Shown one piece after another: positions 1-9,153 of a stretch of DNA of 59,590 bases. Origin of the DNA: Erwinia psidii (GTDB lineage Bacteria; Pseudomonadota; Gammaproteobacteria; Enterobacterales; Enterobacteriaceae); NCBI RefSeq assembly GCF_003846135.1, contig NZ_RHHM01000021.1, forward strand, positions 1 through 59,590. Direction: 5' to 3'. Position numbers and translations under genes: made by a program. How positions within the stretch are numbered: position 1 is the stretch's first letter; each line of letters begins with the position of its first letter. A model generated the notes under the pieces. It did not search any database, was not told where the DNA came from, and saw only the letters and a list, made by a program, of their open reading frames with translations.

Positions 1-119
1 ATAAACGCCATCAGTTTTTCGCGAGTGATCATTTTATTGAATTTATTTTCACCCTGCGCAGAAACGATATGCACCTGAAATACTCGCTTTGCCAGATCAA
101 TTCCGATAATTTGTTCCAC
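1..119 (-). CDS. IS110-family transposase, N-terminal end (runs off the window)
   Basis: The first 39 residues read GTG-EQIIGIDLAKRVFQVHI and onward. This is the N-terminal signature of IS110/IS1111-type DEDD transposases, which begin with the first catalytic Asp in 'GIDLAK'. A GTG start at 119 is preceded by AGAGGTG. The rest of the gene lies to the left of the window, so intactness cannot be judged. The family is recognised from the motif; the exact element is unknown. Confidence 0.85.
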   Translation of the reverse strand, partial: MEQIIGIDLAKRVFQVHIVSAQGENKFNKMITREKLMAF

Positions 120-210
120 GGGGCACCTCTTTATTTTGCTGTTGGTTTGCACTTACAGCATGGCTCAATGAAGCCGGTAAAGGGAGGTGTCCATTTCATT
201 AGTTCCTGAT
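1..210 (-). mobile_element. End of an IS110-family insertion sequence
   Basis: The transposase start and its leader (120-210) form the terminal part of an IS110-family element entering from the left. The leader around 150-205 (ending near GGAGGTGTCCATTTCATT) looks like the non-coding end of such elements. IS110 elements usually lack clear inverted repeats, so the outer border is only approximate. Confidence 0.6.
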
Positions 211-634
211 ATCGCTACACTTAACCTAAACCCTGTGGCACAAGGGATAACCCGCTTTCAACAACGAAAGCCGGTGCTATCAACGCTGCAAAGTTATCGT
301 CAGAATTAATGAAGCAATCACCACTTGTTACCCAGTGATCTACTATTCGGAACAGCTATTTATTGGCTGTAAGGCGCATTTATTTTCTTTTAAAATTAAA
401 GAGAGAATAAACCCTCAATGCCATCCAACTGGAGTATTCACTTTTTAATAAATTCCCCCGTTCTTCCAGAAGGTTAATTTGCCAAACATGACATTTTATC
501 ACATTCAGGAAAGGGGGGAGATAAAGCGTAATTTCCTTATATAAATAAGATCGTACACCTCTGCCGATCTGATACCTGAGAATACAATGCCCCTCATTTG
601 GCATAGCATCCTGGGCTGATTAAAAATCCATTTT

Positions 635-1093
635 TTACAGTACCTTCTCATCGGTCAGATTCCTGCTCAGGAGTCTTTGAGCGTAATTCCCAGGCGGCAA
701 TTCTGTTACTGCCCCCAGGCTTTGTAATTCACTATCTCGCTGAATCTGCTCATCTTATATGTACTGTGTTCAGGATTTAATGCGATACCTGAATCAGGTG
801 GTATGCACACCGCAAAGGCATATTCTGTCACCGTATACATATCTTCTGGCCTCAACGTCTATTTTAGGGACAGAGCATTTTGATTCCAACGGTATTATCT
901 CAAGCTCACCTGAATGAATACCCAGATCTTCCCCGGAATCTCTCAACGCCGCAGCCAGAATTGATTCATTTTCCTCAACCCCTACGGCGATTCATTGCCA
1001 CACATCCATATCCTGACGTTTTAAAATAGCCTGCCATAACTCACCCTCTTTGATCTGATAAGGAGCGACAAGAACCTGTGCAGGTAATATCAT
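635..1093 (-). pseudogene. Decayed reading frame downstream of the large toxin gene
   Basis: A minus-strand frame opens with ATG at 1093 after GGAGAGGAC. It reads as plausible protein (MILPAQVLVAPYQIKEGELW...) but meets in-frame stops at 992-994 and several more before 635, with coding-like sequence continuing between them in the same frame. I do not recognise the family. Because it follows the 1413-residue gene on the same strand, it may be a dead accessory or immunity-type gene; that is inference. A further 74-codon frame at 380-604 lies in the same phase and may be its continuation or chance. Confidence 0.45.
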
Positions 1094-1203
1094 TATGTCC
1101 TCTCCTCACAAATATTCTCTGATTGTGGCCAACAGATTCAAAGGCATCACAGAATTTGGCATTGGCTGCAGTAAGCATAGTTCAATTGAGCACTGAAGGT
1201 TTC

Positions 1204-4200
1204 TTATTTGCTTTTTATATATGGCACTATTTCCTTGATCTCTCTGGTCATTTTACCTTTTTCCAGGGTAATTAACTCATAAAGAAGAAAACCATCGAAA
1301 TTAATATCATCATCATAGCTGGTATGATTAGTACTTCTTTTATTCCTTGTTGACTGTTCAGCAAAAGATTTTTCACTAAATTCAACTTCATATCCGCTAC
1401 CAAGCTTAACATCTTTTACTGATTTTCTTAACAACCCAGGTGTTTTTTCTTCTCTACAGGCTACAAACAGTATCTTTTTATATGGCTGAAATGATTTGTT
1501 ATTTTTGATTAAGGCCATCAAATCACGTAATGTTGGATCTCTGTAACGATCACTGTCTACTTTTTCATTAACTGTAATGATATCCATTCTTTCCTTATTT
1601 TTGTTAATTCTGTTGGATAACAAAGCTAACTGCATTTCCTCATCTGGTGCTTTTTCATAATAACTAAGTTTATAATTCATGGCAACTTCTTCATTCAACA
1701 GGCTACTTCCTGGTTTATAGGATATAAGTCCCTTATTAGTCAATTTACTGTAGAGGGATGGGTTTTTCTTGCCAGATAATAGATTTTCCATTGGCAACAT
1801 ACCTTCCACTTCAGGTGGTTCCAGTAATATTTCACCATGAGGACCAAGAAATAAAATTTCTTTATCACCTGACAGCGTTAATTGTGTTGAATCCACGGTA
1901 AACCAACCATGGGCACTTAAAACGGCTGTATCCGCTGGCGAGTCCTTTACATAATGAAGTGTAAATCGGTTATCGGTGACTGTATCCAATGTACAAGAGT
2001 GACTTCCCCGTAAACTCATCATTTTGCTTTCTGCTATCAATTTTCTTCTCTGGCGCTCATCGGGCGCATTCTTGCCAGCCTTAACCATTCTTTCTAACAC
2101 GCCTTTTTCTTTAATATATTCATTCATACTTTTATTAAATTCTAACTCATTAAAAAAACCATGTTCATTGGTAAAATCTGACATTTTTGGCTTAACCAGC
2201 TTAGGGCTCATTCCTCTATGGGACAAATCACCATATTTGACCATATTCGCATATTTCGCTCTATTTTTGAGGATGACAGGAATGATATTCTTGGATAACT
2301 TACTAATATTTTGATAATTCTTGACTGAGGCACTAATCAGATTTCGAGTTATCATTGGCGCATTAAAACTAAGTCGGGCTTGAAAGTTAACAGACATAAG
2401 AGAGGAGATGATTGCTTCATTCATTAGCGTATCTGCATTTTTATCACCTTTCGCTTTTGCGATACTACCTTCTGCCAATGAAACTGCTACATCTATTGCT
2501 GAGATAATAAACCCTAAACAGGCAGCCGTACTGGAAAACCCCGACACTGGAGCAATAATGAGACTGGCTGCTGCAAAAAATATTTTTATTACCCTAAATA
2601 TTTTCTCCCTTTCATGGGCATCCATCTCTTCTATTGAGAAGTTCAGCGTATCGATATCACTTTCCAAACGCTCCATCAGTTGGCTAAAAAGCTTGTCTGG
2701 TATTCCTTTAATGTTGAATCCCTGATCTGAGGGTGTCAGATAATGATTAATATGATTCTCAATGGGTGGCATTGCCAGTAGCATAGTAGTATCCAGCGGG
2801 TAGCCAAACGGCTTCGTTTCTTCACCATATTCCGCTCTGTCTTTAATGGGGATTTTATTTAATATCCACGCCTTGAATGCTGGATCACGAGGTGTCGATG
2901 TATATGTTCCAGTATGCATATAACCATTTATAATAAATTTATGATGAAAATCGTCCAGATTAAAAAATTTGGGTTCATCTATACTAAACAATACACCTTT
3001 GCGAATATTTCCGGCAGGTATAAAAAAAACACCATTTAATTTTATATTGTAAAATAAAAATTCCCTTGCCTGTACCTTTCCTTTAAGGAAGCCTTCAACA
3101 TAAGAGGCATACTTATTATCTTTATTAGATGGTGACAGGTAAGACAGGCAACGATAGTCTATCATCTGACGATAATGTGTAGTCATTGCCTTTATATTGC
3201 TTTCCTCCTTCTTATAATCATGTAGTGCCTGAGTCATTTTATTTTGCAAGTGAGTTTTTTTTAAAGATTCAATTAGGGGTTTAATTGAACTATCATAACT
3301 GAGATTATAAACCTGTCCAACCCTCATAAAATACATGTTTGTCACAATATCCCTAAGTGGAATATCTAATTTAATAATTACTGTTTGGTTAACAAAAGCA
3401 TCATACTTATGGACATGCCGGGTAGCATGAATAATGCTATCTGCTTTCAAACCCAGTTTCTTACCGCTTATTTTCTCAAACTTTCTAATTTCATCGTCTA
3501 TAAAATTATCTATATATGAATTAGGATCAAAGATTGGAGGAGCCAGGTTTTCAATCGTACTTAGCACCTCATCTCCAGATTGTATCATCTGTCTGTACTC
3601 TGCAAACATCTTTATCTTATGTTTACTATTCAATTCAGGTAAAGAATCAGCAAGTTTCCAAAGTTTTTTAATCAATTTCACACTCATTTTATATGTTTTG
3701 CTTGCGCCATGCTTAATATAAAAATCAGTGGAAAACTCAGTAAGCAACGAAACATGCTCCATAAGTAAATAGAGATTTTCATCATCCTGATTATAATTAT
3801 CTAATTTATTTAATGAGTGATATGCTTTTTTTGAAATAGATTCCATTTCACGCTTAAATGAAACATCCTTTATATCACTAATAATAAAATCCAAAATATA
3901 CGATATATCACGAGCCGATGACGTAATAAAAATTTTATTTGCGTCTATTTTATCTATTAATTTTTTATATTTCACAGGAAAATAAGCTTTCCTGGATACG
4001 GACCATAATGCTTTAACGACATTACGACCATCTGAAAATTGACCATCACTGATAGTATTTTTGTTATTTAATAAAAAAACAATAATACCATTTAAAACAC
4101 CAAGTAAAACCTTGAGATTTTCACTACCTCTGACTTTACCTGATACGTTTTTATTCTTATCCCATATTTCTCTGAATACCTCTTTAATTTTTACATCCTG

Positions 4201-5445
4201 TACTCCAGTGAGTATTGCCTCTATGAAAACAGGAATGTTTTCATCTTTTATTTCCAAGTCAATTGTTTCTTGTTGCAGATTATCTCGCTTCATTCTTATG
4301 TGAGGTGTTAAATTAACTTTACTATCTGAAAAAATAAAGTCAAGATCACTTCCTTCAAGAGAATTGATTAATTCCATACCTTGTTGGTATTCTTCATTAC
4401 TAATAATTGCATCGCTACTCCCCCTATTCTCGCCATCATGCCGAAAATTCTCATTAAAATAGTAAGCACCGGCTGCCATTCCTAAAAGGGATGCTGACGC
4501 CAATATCACCCTCCCTTTATTATTTATAACAGATGCGAAAGTAGATGAATGTGTACGACGATTTATCTCTTTCTGTTGGTCGGCTAAAAATAAAAGCTCC
4601 CTCCCCTCAGAAATTATTTCTTCAAGTTCTATATCATTGTTTAACTCCTGACCACCATTCTCTCCAGTTTCTACATCACCATTTACATCTCGACCATAAC
4701 TCTCCCCAGGTTTTATATCATTATTTAACTCCTGACCACAGTAATATCCAGATAGAAATTTGTAGAAAGAAAAATTGGTGTTACGGGACAATTCACCTTC
4801 AGCGAGGTCTTCTGAAGGAACACCTGAAACTAATACAGGTGGCTCATCTGTCCGGGAAACGTCAATCGTTCTGTTATTAATAATATCTAATATTAAATTA
4901 ATACGGTATTTATATTCCTGATCAAGTACTTTGTATTCTTCATGGGTTGCGCTACGCCTCAGATCACTATTATCACTGAAACCTAATGGATAAAAGCGAT
5001 TTTCCCTGGCACAATACAGAACGTTATCAGGCTTTAAATTTGCATGATATATTCCCTTCGCCTCCATTTCTCTCAACATTTTGATAAAGAACTCTTCTGC
5101 ATTATCAGGAAAGGCTCCTGTTTTATCGAGGGTCTCTCCAGATAGTTTATCCATATGGATATAGCAACAGTCGTCTTTCTTCAGCAAATATGCAGAGTTC
5201 TCTCCGTAATATTTTTTAAAGAGATGGTAATTTTTTATCGCCTCATCGATATTTCCAGTGCTACCGAATATTATTTTTTTGATTACTTTATGCGGGTTAT
5301 CTTTATCCTGATAGACCACAGCACCAACACTTTCAGCAATCCTGTCTCCAGGCTTCAGGTCCCGTTGCCGGTCGCTGTTTCCTGCATTATTATTTCCAGC
5401 AGTGTATTCCATGGTATGGTGGTACTGCGTCACTGATTGCAGCAT
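1204..5445 (-). CDS. Large toxin/effector-like protein: degenerate kinase domain, membrane segment, Stv-like C-terminal domain
   Basis: This 1413-residue protein has no Sec signal. Residues about 35-165 resemble a protein kinase: the loop is H134-A-N-L-K-P-D-N, so the HRD aspartate is Asn, and the DFG position reads L-G-F-S. It is therefore probably catalytically dead or atypical. Hydrophobic segments lie near 309-328 and 945-997; the region from about 780 to 1010 resembles the middle of dermonecrotic-toxin-type proteins. The C-terminus (about 1165-1340) has 'SAHGWF' (H1179), 'GPHG' (H1203) and 'FVACRE' (C1330), as in Stv-type domains, and recalls the HG...AC pattern of clan CD cysteine proteases. 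The gene is visibly AT-rich against its neighbours and flanked by IS debris, which suggests transfer. The start at 5445 has only a weak GAGAG site; M12 is an alternative. Delivery by a type III or other system is inference. Confidence 0.8.
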   Translation of the reverse strand: MLQSVTQYHHTMEYTAGNNNAGNSDRQRDLKPGDRIAESVGAVVYQDKDNPHKVIKKIIFGSTGNIDEAIKNYHLFKKYYGENSAYLLKKDDCCYIHMDKLSGETLDKTGAFPDNAEEFFIKMLREMEAKGIYHANLKPDNVLYCARENRFYPLGFSDNSDLRRSATHEEYKVLDQEYKYRINLILDIINNRTIDVSRTDEPPVLVSGVPSEDLAEGELSRNTNFSFYKFLSGYYCGQELNNDIKPGESYGRDVNGDVETGENGGQELNNDIELEEIISEGRELLFLADQQKEINRRTHSSTFASVINNKGRVILASASLLGMAAGAYYFNENFRHDGENRGSSDAIISNEEYQQGMELINSLEGSDLDFIFSDSKVNLTPHIRMKRDNLQQETIDLEIKDENIPVFIEAILTGVQDVKIKEVFREIWDKNKNVSGKVRGSENLKVLLGVLNGIIVFLLNNKNTISDGQFSDGRNVVKALWSVSRKAYFPVKYKKLIDKIDANKIFITSSARDISYILDFIISDIKDVSFKREMESISKKAYHSLNKLDNYNQDDENLYLLMEHVSLLTEFSTDFYIKHGASKTYKMSVKLIKKLWKLADSLPELNSKHKIKMFAEYRQMIQSGDEVLSTIENLAPPIFDPNSYIDNFIDDEIRKFEKISGKKLGLKADSIIHATRHVHKYDAFVNQTVIIKLDIPLRDIVTNMYFMRVGQVYNLSYDSSIKPLIESLKKTHLQNKMTQALHDYKKEESNIKAMTTHYRQMIDYRCLSYLSPSNKDNKYASYVEGFLKGKVQAREFLFYNIKLNGVFFIPAGNIRKGVLFSIDEPKFFNLDDFHHKFIINGYMHTGTYTSTPRDPAFKAWILNKIPIKDRAEYGEETKPFGYPLDTTMLLAMPPIENHINHYLTPSDQGFNIKGIPDKLFSQLMERLESDIDTLNFSIEEMDAHEREKIFRVIKIFFAAASLIIAPVSGFSSTAACLGFIISAIDVAVSLAEGSIAKAKGDKNADTLMNEAIISSLMSVNFQARLSFNAPMITRNLISASVKNYQNISKLSKNIIPVILKNRAKYANMVKYGDLSHRGMSPKLVKPKMSDFTNEHGFFNELEFNKSMNEYIKEKGVLERMVKAGKNAPDERQRRKLIAESKMMSLRGSHSCTLDTVTDNRFTLHYVKDSPADTAVLSAHGWFTVDSTQLTLSGDKEILFLGPHGEILLEPPEVEGMLPMENLLSGKKNPSLYSKLTNKGLISYKPGSSLLNEEVAMNYKLSYYEKAPDEEMQLALLSNRINKNKERMDIITVNEKVDSDRYRDPTLRDLMALIKNNKSFQPYKKILFVACREEKTPGLLRKSVKDVKLGSGYEVEFSEKSFAEQSTRNKRSTNHTSYDDDINFDGFLLYELITLEKGKMTREIKEIVPYIKSK

Positions 5446-5667
5446 TACTTAATTCTCTCAATAAAAGAAGTATTAAATAAAATCCACATACCACAATTCT
5501 ATCAATTAACGCTTTTTTAGGTAATTTAGCCGGTGATTTTATAATGAGAAAAGATGGTTCCCCCCGTGCTCAGCGCCGCAGACGGGTATCATTCGCCGCC
5601 ATTAGTGGTCATGTATTCAATACGTTGACACTCCTGAAGAATGAACAATGTTACAGGTGTAAATTAA

Positions 5668-5816
5668 TGGCCGAGGCTGAAGTGAAATGTCCCTTTTGTG
5701 AACGCATTGATGCCGTTAAAAAGTATATTTTGGATAATGCCGTGTATCAACATTACCATTGCCAGTCGCATGATAAAATCATTAGTACAAGAACTATCTG
5801 CAATAGCATGATTTAA
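5668..5816 (+). pseudogene. Remnant of IS1-like InsA (zinc-ribbon DNA-binding protein)
   Basis: The segment beginning MAEAEVKCPFCERIDAVKK, followed by YQHYHCQSH, matches the zinc-ribbon N-terminus of IS1-family InsA, in which paired CPxC and CxxC motifs are expected. The second pair is damaged (C-Q-S-H) and the frame ends after about 50 residues, so neither the rest of InsA nor InsB is present. An open frame extends upstream to 5544, but its first 41 codons are not recognisable. Confidence 0.65.
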
Positions 5817-5833
5817 ACAGGGAGTACACGACT

Positions 5834-6169
5834 ATGAGATTGACAATCCTGCCGATGCTCATTTCATCTATTGTATTATTTACTCCTTTCGTCATAGCTG
5901 GGCTCCGTTTTGGAAACCAGAGTTACCGCGCCAGCGGTCTTAAGCTGATCACAGCAGCGATCACATTGTGGAATACCGTGTATATAGAAAACGCTATTAA
6001 CCATCTGAAAAAGAAGGGACTACCACTCAATGATCAATTGTTGTCACACCTGCCTCCGCTGGACTGGGAGCACATTAATTATATCGGGCGAACCAATAAG
6101 AAGCTGGCTAAAGGGAAGTATCGTCCTTTACGACCTGTTGATGTCAGTCAGTACAAAAAACAACCTTAA
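5834..6169 (+). pseudogene. C-terminal fragment of a Tn3-family transposase
   Basis: From about 5905 the frame reads GNQSYRASGLKLITAAITLW, NTVYIE and later DWEHINYIG. This is the conserved C-terminus of TnpA from Tn3-family transposons (ASGLNL..TAAI.LWNTVYLERA; GWEHIN). Only about the last 85 of roughly 1000 residues survive, and the first ~25 codons are unrelated in-frame sequence. No resolvase or 38-bp inverted repeat is visible. Confidence 0.75.
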
Positions 6170-6316
6170 TGTACAATATTTTCCGTTTCCCAAACTGAGC
6201 CCTTTTAGTATGAGCAAGCTGATGCTCAGAGGAATGTGACACGGGATAACCTTCGGCTGGCGAATTTCAGAATAACGCCATTCTGCCACACATCGATTTG
6301 CAGCCGCCAGGCTGCC

Positions 6317-6605
6317 TGGTTCTTCGCTTACCCGGCAGACATCCGCAAGGTGATCTACACGACCAACGCCATCGAGTCACTGAACAGCGTGATCCGACAT
6401 GCCATCAAGAAACGGAAGGTGTTCCCGACAGACGACGCGGTGAACAAGGTGGTGTGGCTGGCACAATCCAGACGGCATCACAGAAATGGACATGTCGCTG
6501 AGGGACTGGCGTATGGCAATGAGCCGCTTTATTATCGAGTGCGGTGTCCGCCTGGACGGTCACTTCTGAAAAAGGCATTTACACAGAATCATGTACAGGA
6601 TCGTT
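6317..6605 (+). pseudogene. 3' end of an IS256-family transposase, frameshifted
   Basis: The reading [49 protein letters not shown] is the C-terminal region of IS256-family (Mutator type) transposases. The frame shifts near 6460, after which the expected ending ([12 protein letters not shown]... RLDGHF, stop near 6570) appears in another frame. The sequence after the stop (AAAAAGGCATTTACACAGAA) looks like the right terminal inverted repeat, placing the element end near 6600. The 5' two thirds are gone. Confidence 0.8.
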
Positions 6606-6633
6606 TTACGCCACGCTGTTGGGTAACCTAATA

Positions 6634-6882
6634 ATGGACATTGGCTTTATAGTATTATTTCGGCATAAAGCCAGCCTCGGTGGCATCAATATTCTGGCGT
6701 TGTGGTTACAGGCGCGGTACGGTATTCGCGCCGGTAAGTTACAGATGTGCGTTGACAGCGGCGTGGTGTTGGCCTCGCTGTTTGTGGTGTCCCCGACCAT
6801 GCTGGTCGCCTCTGTCGCCGGAGCCGCAGTCCTTAACCTGATTATTGCCATGAACCATCGTCCTGGCCGTTATTTCGTCTGA
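6634..6882 (+). pseudogene. C-terminal remnant of a YitT-family membrane protein
   Basis: About 82 residues (…HKASLGGINILALWLQARYG, then a hydrophobic helix and NHRPGRY near the end) match the C-terminus of YitT/DUF161 family inner-membrane proteins, normally about 200 residues. The gene is cut at its 5' side where the IS256 right end abuts it (about 6605-6630). The ATG at 6634 is internal to the original gene. It is read as an IS-truncated gene; any product would have lost most of its membrane segments. Confidence 0.7.
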
Positions 6883-6943
6883 GCCTGAGATGTTGCAAAA
6901 AGCAGCGTCAACCCCCTGTTAGTTAATTATGGAGATATGTACC

Positions 6944-8137
6944 GTGTTTCGAAACGTTGATGCCTACGCCGGCGATCCCATTCTTTCCCTGATGGAAACC
7001 TTCAGACAGGATGAGCGACCACACAAGGTGAACCTGAGCATCGGGTTGTATTATGACCAACAGGGGCAGATCCCACAGCTGAACGCCGTGACCATCGCAG
7101 AAGCCCGTCTGAACGCTCAGGCGGCCAGTGCGTCTTTGTATCTGCCAATGGAAGGACTGCCACCTTACCGCAGTGCTGTTGCATCGCTGTTGTTCGGCCA
7201 ACAGCACCCGGTACTCCAGGCCGGACGTATCGCCACTATCCAGACGGTTGGCGGCTCCGGGGCGCTGAAAATTGGCGCGGACTTTCTGAAAGCGTATTTT
7301 CCCGATTCTCAGGTCTGGGTCAGCGATCCCACCTGGGAAAATCATGTGGCGATCTTCTCCGGTGCCGGTTTCCAAGTAAATACCTACCCGTGGTACGACG
7401 CAGAGAGCAATGGCGTGCAGTTTGATCGGCTGGTGGCGACGCTGAAGACACTCCCGGCACAAAGCATTGTGCTGCTGCATCCGTGCTGTCACAACCCGAC
7501 CGGTGCCGACCTGACCAATGCACAATGGGATATTGTTACGGACGTGCTGAAACAACGCGAGCTGATCCCGTTCCTTGATATTGCTTATCAGGGCTTTGGC
7601 GCGGGGATGGAAGAAGATGCTTATGCTATCCGGGCTGTGGCCTCGGCGGGATTGCCAGCGCTGGTCAGCAATTCCTTCTCGAAAATCTTCTCGCTTTACG
7701 GTGAGCGCGTTGGTGGCCTGTCGGTGGTGTGTGACAATGCGGAAGAAGCCGCCAGAGTATTGGGACAACTGAAGGCAACCGTGCGTCGTAACTACTCAAG
7801 TCCCCCCAATTTTGGTGCGCAACTGGTCTCCTGCGTGTTGCATGATGCTGAACTGAAAGCCAGCTGGCTGGCGGAAGTGGAAGCGATGCGCCTGCGTATT
7901 CTGACCATGCGCCAGCGGCTGGTGGATGTACTGGCGACGGCGATGCCGGATAAAAACTTCGATTATCTGCTCCGGCAGCGGGGTATGTTCAGCTACACCG
8001 GCTTGAGCGAGGCACAGGTGGACAGGCTGCGGGAGGAATTTGGCATCTACCTGATCGCCAGCGGTCGGATGTGCGTGGCCGGGTTGAACAGCGAAAATGT
8101 TCATCAGGTTGCCAAAGCGTTTGCGGCGGTCATGTAA
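6944..8137 (+). CDS. tyrB: Aromatic-amino-acid aminotransferase TyrB
   Basis: This PLP-dependent class I aminotransferase catalyses the last transamination in tyrosine and phenylalanine synthesis and also acts on aspartate and leucine keto acids. The sequence follows E. coli TyrB closely throughout ([46 protein letters not shown]-lysine segment [17 protein letters not shown]). The GTG at 6944 is chosen because it gives 397 residues, the E. coli length, and GGAGAT lies 8 bases upstream; an in-frame ATG at 6929 would overlap that site. Its usual upstream neighbour alr is absent; IS and yitT debris lies there instead. No clear TyrR box (TGTAAA-N6-TTTACA) is visible upstream. Confidence 0.96.
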   Translation: MFRNVDAYAGDPILSLMETFRQDERPHKVNLSIGLYYDQQGQIPQLNAVTIAEARLNAQAASASLYLPMEGLPPYRSAVASLLFGQQHPVLQAGRIATIQTVGGSGALKIGADFLKAYFPDSQVWVSDPTWENHVAIFSGAGFQVNTYPWYDAESNGVQFDRLVATLKTLPAQSIVLLHPCCHNPTGADLTNAQWDIVTDVLKQRELIPFLDIAYQGFGAGMEEDAYAIRAVASAGLPALVSNSFSKIFSLYGERVGGLSVVCDNAEEAARVLGQLKATVRRNYSSPPNFGAQLVSCVLHDAELKASWLAEVEAMRLRILTMRQRLVDVLATAMPDKNFDYLLRQRGMFSYTGLSEAQVDRLREEFGIYLIASGRMCVAGLNSENVHQVAKAFAAVM

Positions 8138-8157
8138 CTGCCGATGGCTTTACGGGC

Positions 8158-8181
8158 GGCTCCTTCGGGAGCCGTTTTTCG
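8158..8181 (+). terminator. Rho-independent terminator of tyrB
   Basis: A perfect stem GGCTCC-TTCG-GGAGCC (8158-8173) with a stable UUCG tetraloop is followed by GTTTTTCGTTCTT, 20 bases after the tyrB stop codon. Confidence 0.9.
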
Positions 8182-8263
8182 TTCTTAACCGTGTGGGTTA
8201 TTGGTTCTTCCTGCGTCCAGAGCGCCATTGTGTCGCCGCCACTCCATAAGCGCTGTGACCTTA

Positions 8264-8304
8264 CTCTGTTTGTCTGGCGGGTGCGACCCGGCGGACAAAC
8301 AGAG
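8264..8304. repeat. Long near-perfect inverted repeat in the yjbQ leader
   Basis: CTCTGTTTGTC (8264-8274) pairs perfectly with GACAAACAGAG (8294-8304), and the inner bases add further pairs (GCGGGT with ACCCGG-type), giving about 18 paired positions around a GCG loop. No T-run follows, so it does not look like a normal terminator. It lies between the tyrB terminator and the yjbQ start. Confidence 0.85.
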
Positions 8305-8400
8305 CAGGTGCAACGGACAGCACGTTGCAACAATTCCGGGTTTACCTTTTCGCCTTTTGCTCCACACTTAACAACAGTTATTCGTTTAAGGAGCAGCACG

Positions 8401-8814
8401 ATGTGGTATCAGCAAATCATTACCCTGGCCCCCAAATCACGCGGGTTTCATCTGGTGACCGATGAGATCACCGACGCGCTACGCCGCATCGATGTGCAGG
8501 TGGGGCTGCTGCATTTGCTGTTGCAACACACCTCCGCTTCATTAACGCTGAATGAAAACTGCGACCCCAGTGTGCGACGCGATATGGAACAACACTTTTT
8601 GCGACAGGTGCCGGAGAGTGCGCCCTGGGAACATGATTACGAGGGGGCGGATGATATGCCCGCCCATGTTAAATCTTCATCAATTGGGGTTTCACTGACC
8701 TTGCCAGTCTGCCGTGGGCGTCTGGTGCTTGGGACATGGCAGGGTATCTGGCTGGGCGAACACCGTCAGCATGGTGGCGCCAGACGTATCGTCGCCACGT
8801 TACAAGGGGAATAA
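8401..8814 (+). CDS. yjbQ: YjbQ family protein (secondary thiamine-phosphate synthase-like)
   Basis: The 137 residues match the size of E. coli YjbQ (UPF0047). The conserved core [20 protein letters not shown] and the C-terminal [12 protein letters not shown] are present; H and E residues in these blocks bind a metal in family structures. The family shows weak thiamine-phosphate synthase activity when overproduced, but its physiological role is unsettled. The start at 8401 follows AAGGAGCAGCACG, a strong ribosome site. yjbR follows 6 bases downstream, as in E. coli, so the two are likely co-transcribed. Confidence 0.94.
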   Translation: MWYQQIITLAPKSRGFHLVTDEITDALRRIDVQVGLLHLLLQHTSASLTLNENCDPSVRRDMEQHFLRQVPESAPWEHDYEGADDMPAHVKSSSIGVSLTLPVCRGRLVLGTWQGIWLGEHRQHGGARRIVATLQGE

Positions 8815-8820
8815 AACAGG

Positions 8821-9153
8821 ATGACCATATCGGATCTTCTCGCTTATTGCATGAGCAAACCTGGTGCTGAGCAAAGCGTACACAGCGACTGGAAAGCCAC
8901 GCAGATCAAGGTGAATAATGTGCTGTTTGCACAGGTGTATGAGATTAACGGGCGACCAGCGGTGGCACTGAAAACCACGCCCGCACTGGCTGAATTACTG
9001 CGCGAGAAGCACCACGATGTGCAGCCCAGCGAACACCTCAACAAATCTCACTGGAGTACGGTGTTGCTGAATGGAACGCTGAAGGATTCGCAAATTTACT
9101 TTCTGGTGGATGCCTCGTTGCAGCAGGCGCTGGGCAATAAAACCGGCCATTAG
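8821..9153 (+). CDS. yjbR: MmcQ/YjbR family DNA-binding protein
   Basis: This 110-residue cytoplasmic protein of the MmcQ/YjbR family has a double-wing fold resembling phospho-group DNA-binding proteins. Recognisable segments are MTISDLLAYCMSKPGAEQSV at the start and LNKSHWSTVLLNGTLKDSQI near the end, typical of the family. Its biological function is unknown. It is translationally close to yjbQ (6-base gap), with ACAGG just before the ATG. Confidence 0.93.
   Translation: MTISDLLAYCMSKPGAEQSVHSDWKATQIKVNNVLFAQVYEINGRPAVALKTTPALAELLREKHHDVQPSEHLNKSHWSTVLLNGTLKDSQIYFLVDASLQQALGNKTGH

Noticed and set aside
380..604. 74-codon minus-strand open frame near the left edge
   Set aside because: No family resemblance and no clear ribosome site; it lies in the same phase as the decayed frame upstream and is more likely its remnant.
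5544..5667. First part of an open frame that includes the InsA-like fragment
   Set aside because: The 41 codons upstream of the InsA start show no recognisable protein and would be a chance in-frame extension.
6544..6633. Start of an open frame reading into the yitT remnant
   Set aside because: This part is the IS256 3' end and inverted repeat, not yitT coding sequence, so the fusion is an artefact of the junction.
6923..7768. Long minus-strand open frame across tyrB (281 codons)
   Set aside because: It is antisense to a clearly recognised gene and has no family features; typical shadow in GC-rich coding DNA.
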